A DNA stretch of 64,000 nt from Hymenobacter baengnokdamensis (GTDB lineage: Bacteria; Bacteroidota; Bacteroidia; Cytophagales; Hymenobacteraceae): contig NZ_CP044285.1 in NCBI RefSeq assembly GCF_008728635.1, positions 1,612,001 to 1,676,000 on the forward strand, given 5' to 3'. The notes under the pieces are model-generated. The model had not been told where the DNA came from and ran no database searches. It worked only from the letters and a program-made list of their open reading frames with translations. Positions 54,228-61,785 of the stretch are shown piece after piece. Every line of letters starts with the position of its first letter. Within the stretch, counting starts at the first letter, position 1. A program made the position numbers and the translations under genes.

Positions 54228-55601
54228 TTAGCTGTTCGCTGGCGCAAACTCCGTCACGGCCTCGCCCAGGTCCAGCACTTCCAGGCCCGGCAGCGCCGCC
54301 TGAATGATGCTGGCCCCGGCCGCCGAGCGGTAGCCGCCGGCGCAGTGCACCAGCACAGGCTTATCGGTCGGAATCTCCCTTATGCGCTCGCGCAGCTCGG
54401 GTAGCGGAATGAGCAGGGCGCTGGGGAAGAGCTTGCCGTGCGCCTCGGTGCGGTTGCGAATATCGACAATAGTGAATGTTTCGGGGTGCTGGCGCACAGC
54501 CGCAACCTCGACGGTGGGGCTGGTGGCGGGCTGCACGCTGGGCGCCAGCAGGGCGCCCTTAATATTGCCTTCGTAGCCGATTTTAGCCGTCTTCCGAATC
54601 ACCGCGTCGAGCTGAATCTGGGTATCGGCCAGCAGGTAGAACTTTTCCTGGGGGCCAACGATGGAGCCCAGCCAGGTTTCGAACTTGCCGCCATCCTGCA
54701 GGTTGATGGCGCCGGGCAGGTGGCCGGCGCGAAATTTGGCGGCCGGCCGGGTGTCAATCACTAATACGCCGGGCTGGAGCGCCGCGTGAGGATTGAGGCG
54801 TGGCACGGCCCGCACGCTGTCTTCAAAATTGGGGGCGCCTAGTTTGTTAAGCTGCACGCCGTGGCCGAAATATTTGGGCACAAAGGGCTGGTCGGCCAGC
54901 AGCACCTTCACAAACTCCTGCTCCGACATGGGTTGCAGCGCGTAGTTGGTAGCCAGCTCCTTGCCAATGGTACTGTCGAGGTCGGGGCTGGTGGCTTTGC
55001 CGCAGAGCGAACCGGGGCCGTGGGCCGGGTACACGCGCGTAGTGGGCGGCAGGGCCATCAGCTTCTGGCGGGTGCTGCGGTAGAGCTGGGCCGCCAGGGC
55101 CTCGCGGGCATGGCCGCCCACGGCCTCGTTCTCGCGCAGGTCGGGCCGGCCCACGTCGCCCACAAACAGCGTGTCGCCGGTAAACACGGCGCGGGTTTGG
55201 GCCAGCTCGTCGATAAGCAGCACGCTGATGCTGTCGGGCGAGTGGCCGGGGGTATTAATGGCGTGCAGCTCCACGTTGCCCAGCCGGAGGCGGTCGCCGT
55301 CGTCAAAATTTTTGTGCAGGTAGCGGGCCCCCGTGAGCTTGCTGCAATAAATGGTAGCGTCGGTTTCCTGGGCTATTTCCAGGTGGCTGCTCACGAAGTC
55401 GGCGTGGGGGTGCGTCTCAATCACGGCCACAATCTCGGCCTCGTGCTCGTCGGCAAAATCGTAGTAGGGCTGCGGGTCGCGGCCGGGGTCGATAACGGCA
55501 ACCTGCCGGCCGCAGCGAATGGCGTAGGAGGCGTGGGCCAGTCCTTTATCGTAAAACTGTTGAATTTGCACCGCGGGGGTGCTACTACTGGGAAGCGGCA
55601 T
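54228..55601 (-). CDS. MBL-fold persulfide dioxygenase-like protein with two rhodanese domains
   Basis: 457 residues from the ATG at 55599-55601. The metallo-beta-lactamase domain has ETHPHADF (H64, H66, D68), TPGHSPDS and a GDTLFVGDVGRPDL loop, as in persulfide dioxygenases and CstB-type fusions. Two rhodanese domains follow: the first (about 285-370) has a degenerate active loop with no Cys, the second has CAGGYRS with the catalytic Cys at about 420. The likely role is oxidation of persulfide sulfur to sulfite or thiosulfate. It stands alone next to the island. Confidence 0.9.
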   Translation of the reverse strand: MPLPSSSTPAVQIQQFYDKGLAHASYAIRCGRQVAVIDPGRDPQPYYDFADEHEAEIVAVIETHPHADFVSSHLEIAQETDATIYCSKLTGARYLHKNFDDGDRLRLGNVELHAINTPGHSPDSISVLLIDELAQTRAVFTGDTLFVGDVGRPDLRENEAVGGHAREALAAQLYRSTRQKLMALPPTTRVYPAHGPGSLCGKATSPDLDSTIGKELATNYALQPMSEQEFVKVLLADQPFVPKYFGHGVQLNKLGAPNFEDSVRAVPRLNPHAALQPGVLVIDTRPAAKFRAGHLPGAINLQDGGKFETWLGSIVGPQEKFYLLADTQIQLDAVIRKTAKIGYEGNIKGALLAPSVQPATSPTVEVAAVRQHPETFTIVDIRNRTEAHGKLFPSALLIPLPELRERIREIPTDKPVLVHCAGGYRSAAGASIIQAALPGLEVLDLGEAVTEFAPANS

Positions 55602-55732
55602 GGGGTGGAGTGGCAGCTGTTGAGCTAAAGGCCTGATTATCGGGCTGCCGGGGTAGGTGTCAGGGTCAAATATAAACAAGCCGGCCTAACATTGCTGCGC
55701 TGGCGGCGGCGGTCCGCCGGGCATCGGGCACG

Positions 55733-55763
55733 AAAAAACCCCGGCCGTCGGACCGGGGTTTTG
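55733..55763 (-). terminator. terminator after Spy-like gene
   Basis: G+C-rich stem (arm AAAACCCCGG) with A-run and T-run on the two sides, directly downstream of the minus-strand gene ending at 55786. Confidence 0.8.
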
Positions 55764-55785
55764 CCAAGGAAAAGGACGCGGAAAA

Positions 55786-56211
55786 CTAGCTTTTGGCTTT
55801 GCTGCCGGGCTCGCCTTTCTCTTTATGCTGATGCTCCTGGCGCATGGCTTGCAGCTTGCCAAACTGCTCGGCACTGAGCACGCCTTGCAGCTGGGTCTGG
55901 TACCTGGCCTGGCCGGCTTCCATTGCCTGGTGCATGGCCTGGCGCTGGGCTTCGGCCGGGTACTTTGCCCGGATGGTAGCAGCTTCCTGCGCCTGGCTCA
56001 GCAGTATCTGATGTACTTTGGCTTGCTGGTCGGCACTGAGACTGAGCTTTTTGGTGAGCATAGCCGTGCGATGGTCGGCCCGCTGCTCGGGCGTTTTATG
56101 ACGCTTGCCGTGGTGTGCTGTAACTGCGGTAGTAGCGGTAGCAGGCGTAGTTTGAGCAAAGCTGGCGGTAGCAAAGGCCATAGAAGCCAGCAGAAGCAGG
56201 GACTTTTTCAT
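55786..56211 (-). CDS. small periplasmic Spy/CpxP-like protein
   Basis: 141 residues: signal peptide (MKKSLLLLASMAFATASFAQ), a His-rich stretch (AHHGKRHKTPEQRADHRT), then helices with LSLSADQQAKVHQILLSQAQEAATIRAKY and a C-terminal LSAEQFGKLQAMRQEHQHKEKG. This LTxxQ-like repeat pattern is that of Spy/CpxP-type periplasmic chaperones or metal-responsive proteins, though the family in Bacteroidota (DUF4890-like) is not characterised. A similar gene follows on the same strand. Confidence 0.7.
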   Translation of the reverse strand: MKKSLLLLASMAFATASFAQTTPATATTAVTAHHGKRHKTPEQRADHRTAMLTKKLSLSADQQAKVHQILLSQAQEAATIRAKYPAEAQRQAMHQAMEAGQARYQTQLQGVLSAEQFGKLQAMRQEHQHKEKGEPGSKAKS

Positions 56212-56324
56212 AAGGATAACAAATTTTTTAAGCAGAAAAAAGAAGAGAAAAGCAGGAAGCGCGGCCGCGCTGGCTCCGGATGCCTGGTCGTTTGCAAGGA
56301 GTAAGCCAAAAGAACCACAAGCCC

Positions 56325-56363
56325 AAAAAAGCCCTCTCCACGCCGATGGAAAGGGCTTTTTTG
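56325..56363 (-). terminator. terminator after second small exported gene
   Basis: Stem with arm AAAAAAGCCCT, a bulged inner part, then the complementary arm; downstream of the minus-strand gene ending at 56379. Confidence 0.75.
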
Positions 56364-56378
56364 CCGACCAACAAACTA

Positions 56379-56747
56379 TTACCGGCCTACCTGGCTGGTA
56401 CTGTGCAGCTGCCCGATGCGGGCGGCCTTGTACTGCTGGTAGCGCACATACTGCGCGGGCGTGAGCACTCCGCGAATCAGCTCGTCTGATTTGGCGCGGT
56501 CGAAGGCCATGGCGGTGCGCAGGGCCGCGGGGTCGTCGTGGTGGGCGGTCAGGTCGGCATCCAGGTGCTGGCGGGTCAGCAGCAGCACCTGGCGCAGCCG
56601 GGCGTGCTGCTCGGGCGAGAGGCCCAGCTCCTGCGCTAGGCGTTGGGCCTGGCTGGCCACGGCCGCCTGCACGGCCGGCGTAGGCTGGGCCTGGGTGCTG
56701 GCCACTACCAAGCTAAAGAGAGCGGTAAGAATAAGGTTATTTTTCAT
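56379..56747 (-). CDS. small exported helical protein, Spy-like
   Basis: 122 residues from the ATG at 56745-56747; the longer frame to 57059 would run over the permease start and is rejected. Signal peptide MKNNLILTALFSLVVASTQAQ, then helices with LGLSPEQHARLRQVLLLTRQ and GVLTPAQYVRYQQYKAARI, the same S/T-x-x-Q logic as the neighbour at 55786. The two may share a function or arise by duplication, but the sequence similarity is slight. Confidence 0.7.
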   Translation of the reverse strand: MKNNLILTALFSLVVASTQAQPTPAVQAAVASQAQRLAQELGLSPEQHARLRQVLLLTRQHLDADLTAHHDDPAALRTAMAFDRAKSDELIRGVLTPAQYVRYQQYKAARIGQLHSTSQVGR

Positions 56748-56825
56748 AACAGCTTCAAGAAAAGCAATTCGGTAAAAGTAGGTTCCCCGGCCTTGGGCGG
56801 CGGGCAAAACGGGGGCGCCGCGCCG

Positions 56826-56863
56826 CCAGGCGGGGGCTACCCGGCCGGGTAGCCCCCGCCTGG
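56826..56863. repeat. 38 bp perfect palindrome
   Basis: Two 19 bp arms (CCAGGCGGGGGCTACCCGG) meet with no loop. It is G+C-rich, lies upstream of both the permease and the small exported gene, and lacks a T-run, so it is not a terminator. A further copy of CAGGCGG follows at 56871. Confidence 0.75.
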
Positions 56864-56993
56864 CCAAACCCAGGCGGAGGCTGGTCGCGAAGTTTAGCGT
56901 ATTTTCGGCCCGGCTGATTATCGCTCGGCCCTTCTTAAACGTGAAAAAATAGTTACTATTACCTCCCCCACCCGTTCTTTTACCTCCTTTTGC

Positions 56994-58574
56994 ATGGCTA
57001 GTATTTTTGCCAAAAAACCGCTCGCCCAACTTCTGGGTGAAGCTAACTCGACCGGCCACGGTGCCCTGAAGCGCACGCTGGGAGCCGGTAACCTCGTGGC
57101 CCTGGGCGTGGGTGCTATTATCGGGGCCGGCCTGTTTGTGCGCACCGCCGCCGCCGCCGCGCAGGCCTCGGGGCCGGGCGTGACGTTGGCTTTCGTGCTG
57201 GCGGCCTTCGGCTGCGTGTTTGCGGGTCTCTGCTACGCCGAGTTTGCGGCCATGATTCCCATCGCCGGCTCGGCCTACACCTATGCCTACACCACCATGG
57301 GCGAGTTTGTGGCCTGGATTATCGGCTGGGCGCTGATTATGGAATACGCGCTGGGCGCGGCCACCGTCAGCATTGCCTGGAGCGAATACCTAAACAAGCT
57401 ACTGGAGGTCTTTCATACCAGTATACCGTATAATCTGAGCCATTCGCCCTTCGAGCACGCCGTCATCAACGGCGTGTCGGAGCAAGGCTTTATCAACCTG
57501 CCGGCTCTGCTCATCATTGTGGCCCTGAGTTTGCTGCTGGTGAAAGGCACCCAGGAGTCGGCCCTGTTCAACGCTATTGTGGTGGTGCTGAAGGTGCTCA
57601 TCGTTATCATTTTTATTGCCGTAGGCTGGCAGTTTATCAACCCCGCCAACCACACGCCTTATCTCATTCCGGACCACGCCGTAGTGAAAAATGCGGCTGG
57701 CGAAGTGGTGCGCACCTACGATGGCTTGTTTAAGCACGGCTGGGGCGGCATTATCGGCGGCGCCGGCATTGTATTCTTCGCCTTTATCGGGTTCGACGCC
57801 GTGAGCACGGCCGCGCAAGAGGCACGCAACCCCAAGCGCGATATGCCCATCGGTATTCTAGGCTCGCTAGCCATCTGCACAGTGCTCTACATCCTGTTTG
57901 GGCACGTGCTGACGGGGGTGGCCAACTGGCGCGAGTTTGCCGACCCGGCCCTGGGCGGCGAGGCCAGCGTAGCTTATGCTATCCGGGCGCACATGCCCGG
58001 CTATGGCTGGCTGGCTACGGCCGTCACGCTAGGTATCCTACTAGGCTTCACCTCGGTTATCCTGGTTATGCTGATGGGCCAGAGCCGGGTTTTCTTTTCC
58101 ATGGCCAAGGACGGCCTCATGCCCAAAGCCTTCTCCGAACTGCACCCTCGCTTCAGCACCCCGTATAAATCAAATCTCATGCTGATGGTCTTTGTGGGGC
58201 TGTTTGCAGCCTTCGTGCCGGGCTCGTTGGCCGGCGACCTCACCTCGTTTGGCACGCTGCTCGCCTTCGTGCTCGTGAGCCTTGGCGTATGGATTATGCG
58301 TAAGTCTGACCCCGACCAGCCGCGTCCGTTCCGCTCGCCGCTTTCCACGCCCAGCTTCCCGCTGGTGCCCATCATGGGCGCTATCGTGTGTACGCTGCTG
58401 ATTGTGGGCCTCGACTCGTTTACGCTGCAAGTAGCTTTTGGCTGGATGCTGCTCGGCTTTATAGTGTATTTCCTATATGGTAAGCGCAACTCAATGCTTC
58501 AAAAAGGTATCGTAGTAGTACCTACGGAGATGGACGAGGAAGCTTTTATCAAGCCTGACCCCAACAACCGGTAG
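56994..58574 (+). CDS. amino acid permease (APC family, cationic type)
   Basis: 526 residues with about 13 membrane helices. GAGNLVALGVGAIIGAGLFVRTAAAAA and AGLCYAEFAAMIPIAGSAYTYAYTTMGEFVAWIIGWAL in the first helices are the APC signature; FFAFIGFDAVSTAAQEARNPKRDMPIGI is typical of the cationic amino acid transporter (CAT/YhdG) group. It would import an amino acid across the inner membrane by symport or exchange. The cytosolic tail is acidic. The gene ends before a strong terminator shared with the convergent DUF2945 gene. Confidence 0.95.
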   Translation: MASIFAKKPLAQLLGEANSTGHGALKRTLGAGNLVALGVGAIIGAGLFVRTAAAAAQASGPGVTLAFVLAAFGCVFAGLCYAEFAAMIPIAGSAYTYAYTTMGEFVAWIIGWALIMEYALGAATVSIAWSEYLNKLLEVFHTSIPYNLSHSPFEHAVINGVSEQGFINLPALLIIVALSLLLVKGTQESALFNAIVVVLKVLIVIIFIAVGWQFINPANHTPYLIPDHAVVKNAAGEVVRTYDGLFKHGWGGIIGGAGIVFFAFIGFDAVSTAAQEARNPKRDMPIGILGSLAICTVLYILFGHVLTGVANWREFADPALGGEASVAYAIRAHMPGYGWLATAVTLGILLGFTSVILVMLMGQSRVFFSMAKDGLMPKAFSELHPRFSTPYKSNLMLMVFVGLFAAFVPGSLAGDLTSFGTLLAFVLVSLGVWIMRKSDPDQPRPFRSPLSTPSFPLVPIMGAIVCTLLIVGLDSFTLQVAFGWMLLGFIVYFLYGKRNSMLQKGIVVVPTEMDEEAFIKPDPNNR

Positions 58575-58595
58575 TTTTTAAGCGTCGACTATCCT

Positions 58596-58631
58596 AAAAG
58601 CCCCGCCGGCAGTAACGCCGGCGGGGTTTTT
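58596..58631. terminator. bidirectional terminator, permease/DUF2945
   Basis: Perfect stem with arm AAAAGCCCCGCCGGC and loop AGTAAC, followed by T-run; lies between convergent genes. Confidence 0.9.
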
Positions 58632-58657
58632 GCTTTCCGGCGGAAGCCAGAACTGAA

Positions 58658-58867
58658 TCAGCCGGCCGTCGTTACCTCGCTCCGGAGCTTAAGGACCCGG
58701 TCGCCATTTTGCTGCACGATAAGCAGGGCCGGATTATCGGCCGAGCCGGCGCGGTGGATGTCGCTGCCCTTTAGCTTACGCGTAATGGGCTCTTTGTGAA
58801 CAGATTCAATTTTGCCGGTTGCGGTGCCGGTGCCGTATTTCCAGCTAACTTGGGTGCCTTTGCGCAT
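58658..58867 (-). CDS. DUF2945 / HVA1-type TUDOR-like small protein
   Basis: 69 residues: KGTQVSWKYGTGTATGKIESVHKEPITRKLKGSDIHRAGSADNPALLIVQQNGDRVLKLRSEV is the whole family pattern in miniature, with the WKYGxGxATGKI opening and a closing VLKLRSE. These small SH3/TUDOR-like proteins are widespread in bacteria and fungi; their biochemical role is not settled. The length is normal. It is convergent with the permease gene. Confidence 0.88.
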   Translation of the reverse strand: MRKGTQVSWKYGTGTATGKIESVHKEPITRKLKGSDIHRAGSADNPALLIVQQNGDRVLKLRSEVTTAG

Positions 58868-59029
58868 ACGTGAAGCGAAGTTAAAATAGTGTCTTTTTAA
58901 CGCTGCCGGCGGTCAGAAGATTCGGACCACGCGGGTTTATTGGGGTAGCGGCACCAGGATGGCCCTGGCGGCCGGCGGGGTTTTTACGTAAGCAAACGGC
59001 TCGTAAAAAAGCATTAGCGCTTATTGCCC

Positions 59030-59037
59030 GACCTTTG
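59030..59037 (+). promoter_or_regulatory. -7-like box before ricin-OmpA gene
   Basis: GACCTTTG ends four bases before the ATG at 59042. Confidence 0.3.
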
Positions 59038-59041
59038 CCGC

Positions 59042-61078
59042 ATGGTTAGAGTACTTTTCCTGTGTCTGCTGGCACTTTCAGCCGTTGCCCAAACCCCCCT
59101 CTCGCCCGACAACCGGGCGCTGTACGGCATCATCAACCGCAGTAGCGGGCGCTGCCTCGATGTGGCGCGGGCTGCCACCACGAGCGGGGCGGCGGCCGTG
59201 CAGTGGGAGTTTACCCACGCGCCCAGCCAGCAGTGGCACCTGGTTAGTATTCGGGAAGGCGGTGAATATTACCGCCTCGAAGCCAAGCACAGCGGCCAGT
59301 GCCTGACGCTGGAAGTAAACGCCACGGCGCCGAGCGGGGCCAATACGCCGCTGGTGCAGCGGCCCTTTACGGGGGGGCTGGGCCAGCAGTGGCGGCTGGT
59401 GCCCACCGGCCCCCCCGGCTCTTTTCAGCTCGAAAACCGGCTCGATGGGCGGGTAGCCACGCTGGCTACCAACGACAAATTCAATAATACGGCTATTGTG
59501 GCGGCGCGTGGGCTGGGGAGGGTTAGTCAGCAGTGGCGCTTGTTTCAGCTGCAGCTAAAGCTGGCTGCCGGCCCGCCCTACTTTGCCGCGCCTGAGCCGC
59601 TGACTGCCCTTAGCTCACCTGCCGGCAACGAGCTGCAGCCGGTGCCGGCTCCCGATGGCAAAACGCTATACTTCACGCGCACCCGCTTTGCCGGCAACGT
59701 GGAGGGCGTGGCCGAGAGCGGTGATATCTGGTTGAGCCAGAGCGCCGACCAGGGTCGCACCTGGGCAGCCCCCACCCACCTCGACAGCCCGCCCGGCCTG
59801 AATACGGCCCAGAACAATGCCGTGCAGGCCGTAGTAGGCGCGGCTGGTAGCCCGGTGCTGCTGCTGCGCGGGGCTTATGACGGCGCTGGCTTTCACGATG
59901 AGGGAACCTCGCGGGTGGCGGTGGCGGGTACTGCCCGGCCCGTGCCGCTACGCATTGCGGGGTATTCGTCGAGCAGCCCAGCCACTGGCTTTTATATGAC
60001 GCCGGATGAGAAAATTCTGCTGCTGTCGCTGGAGCGGGAAGACTCGCAGGGGGCCAACGACCTGTACCTCAGCCGGCCCGATGGGGCCGGCGGCTATACC
60101 ACGCCCCAGAGCCTGGGCGCAGTAGTAAACTCGCCGGGCTATGAGTTCGCGCCCTGGCTATCGGCCGATGGCAAGGCCCTCTACTTCAGCTCGTATGGCC
60201 ACCAGGGCTATGGCTCGGCCGATATATTCGTGAGCCAGCGCCTCGATGAGAGCTGGACGAAGTGGAGCCAGCCCGAAAACCTGGGTCCTCGCTTCAACGG
60301 GCCGGGCTACGACGCCTTTTTTGCCCTGGGGCCCGATGGCACGGCGTACTATGCCAGCACCGGCGCCCGCGATACCTCACCCAAAAAGCTATTTCGTACT
60401 CCGCCGGGCCCGCCGCCGGTCATAGACTCCACGGCCATCATCGCCGCCGCGGCCGACCCCATGAGCCAGCCGCGCGCCATGCTTACGGGCCGGGTGCTGG
60501 ATGCCCGCACCAGCCAGCCGCTGGCCGGCGGGGCCGAAGTGCAGGCCCTGATGATACGCGGGCCGATTGATTTCCGCAGCACGGCCCACGCCGACCAGGT
60601 AGGCTTCCAGATGTCGCTGGCCCCCGGTCGCTACCGCCTCACTACTACCGCCGGCCTGCTTACGCGTGTCGATACCCTTACGGTGCGGGCGGGCGAGTCG
60701 CGCCGCTACGAGCCGCGCCTGACGCCCGCCACCGTAGGCTCGCGCCTCGACCTGCCCGACCTGCTGTTTGTGCAAAGCCAGGCCAAGATGCTGGGCTCGT
60801 CGTACGCGACGCTCAACCGGCTGGCCGAGTCGCTGAAGGATAATCCGCAGCTGGAGATTCGCCTGGAAGGCCATACCTCAAATGAACCGCCCGCCGATAA
60901 AAATCAGGTGCTCAGCGAGCAGCGCGTAGCCGAGGTGAAACGCTACCTGGTCAGCAAGGGCGTGGCCGCCAGCCGTATCACTACCGTTGGCTACGGTGGC
61001 TCGCGGCCCAAGTTCTCCAACGACCGCGAGGAAACCCGCAAGCTCAATCGCCGGGTGGAGCTGGTTATAACCAAGTAA
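59042..61078 (+). CDS. ricin-type lectin / PD40 propeller / OmpA fusion protein
   Basis: 678 residues: signal peptide (about 1-16), a ricin-type beta-trefoil (about 20-175) with three QQW repeats (QQWHLV, QQWRLV, QQWRLF), PD40 propeller strands (about 190-450), a carboxypeptidase-regulatory-like domain (LTGRVLDARTSQPLAGGAEV, about 475-560), and a C-terminal OmpA domain. In the OmpA domain the usual GHTD reads GHTS, so the Asp that contacts diaminopimelate is absent; the Arg in SEQRVAEV is kept. It may bind a carbohydrate with its N-terminus while held in the envelope. ATG 59042 gives the signal; the open frame starts at 59024. Confidence 0.88.
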   Translation: MVRVLFLCLLALSAVAQTPLSPDNRALYGIINRSSGRCLDVARAATTSGAAAVQWEFTHAPSQQWHLVSIREGGEYYRLEAKHSGQCLTLEVNATAPSGANTPLVQRPFTGGLGQQWRLVPTGPPGSFQLENRLDGRVATLATNDKFNNTAIVAARGLGRVSQQWRLFQLQLKLAAGPPYFAAPEPLTALSSPAGNELQPVPAPDGKTLYFTRTRFAGNVEGVAESGDIWLSQSADQGRTWAAPTHLDSPPGLNTAQNNAVQAVVGAAGSPVLLLRGAYDGAGFHDEGTSRVAVAGTARPVPLRIAGYSSSSPATGFYMTPDEKILLLSLEREDSQGANDLYLSRPDGAGGYTTPQSLGAVVNSPGYEFAPWLSADGKALYFSSYGHQGYGSADIFVSQRLDESWTKWSQPENLGPRFNGPGYDAFFALGPDGTAYYASTGARDTSPKKLFRTPPGPPPVIDSTAIIAAAADPMSQPRAMLTGRVLDARTSQPLAGGAEVQALMIRGPIDFRSTAHADQVGFQMSLAPGRYRLTTTAGLLTRVDTLTVRAGESRRYEPRLTPATVGSRLDLPDLLFVQSQAKMLGSSYATLNRLAESLKDNPQLEIRLEGHTSNEPPADKNQVLSEQRVAEVKRYLVSKGVAASRITTVGYGGSRPKFSNDREETRKLNRRVELVITK

Positions 61079-61279
61079 TAATCAGGGCAGTATAAACTAG
61101 TCAGGCTTCGTAACCCGCGCGCGTTACTACACGTTGAAAACGTAGCTGGCAGGCTGCTGGCTACCTAGGCAGGCCGGGCGGGTAACTATTGCGCACCGCC
61201 GCCAAGTCGGGCCGGGCTACCGGTTTTTGGCGCTGTGTTGGTGGCGGGCGGGCCGGCCTGAGTAGCTTTACAATTCGTT

Positions 61280-61708
61280 TTGCTTCATACTTATGCCCCC
61301 CGCGCTCAGGAAAAACTTTATTTCGAAAACCAAGCTGGGCAGTTGTTCTATCATCCGGCTGGGTATGTGCGGCTGGCGTGGAGCAGCGAGCGAACAACGA
61401 CGGAAATCGTTAAGGCTTATTATGAGCAGGCGCTGGCGCTGCTCCTGCGCACTACCTCGCACCTTATCTTATCTGACCACGGCCAGCGGGTTCCCTTGCT
61501 ACCCGAAGCTCAGAGCTGGCTTACAACCAACTGGATACCTCGCGCTATCAGCCAGGCACACGCCTACCACTGCGCGATTGTAGAGGGCGTCAACCCCATG
61601 CACCGCCTTTCCACGCAAAGTGTGGTGAGTGCCGCGCCACCCGGCTTTATATTCAAGCGCTTCGATACTATTGCCGAGGCCGAAGCCTGGCTGCTTAGTA
61701 TTGCGTAG
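61280..61708 (+). CDS. hypothetical protein, STAS/SpoIIAA-like
   Basis: 142 residues. No ATG lies upstream in frame after the TGA at 61259-61261, so the start is taken as the TTG at 61280. LYFENQAGQLFYHPAGYVRLAWSS, then EIVKAYYEQALALLLRTTSHLILSDHGQRVPLLPEAQSWLTTNWIPRAI and a C-terminal RFDTIAEAEAWL resemble a group of Hymenobacter proteins with a STAS or SpoIIAA-like fold. No function can be stated. It is convergent with the M4 peptidase gene. Confidence 0.6.
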   Translation: MLHTYAPRAQEKLYFENQAGQLFYHPAGYVRLAWSSERTTTEIVKAYYEQALALLLRTTSHLILSDHGQRVPLLPEAQSWLTTNWIPRAISQAHAYHCAIVEGVNPMHRLSTQSVVSAAPPGFIFKRFDTIAEAEAWLLSIA

Positions 61709-61725
61709 ATAGTAAATGGCCTTAA

Positions 61726-61762
61726 CCAAACGAAGCCCGGCCGATTGGCCGGGCTTCGTTGG
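61726..61762. terminator. bidirectional terminator between 61708 and M4 peptidase gene
   Basis: Stem CGAAGCCCGGCC with loop GATT, extended by CCAA/TTGG; lies between convergent genes. Confidence 0.85.
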
Positions 61763-61785
61763 TAAAAAGCGCTGGGTAGCTTCGC

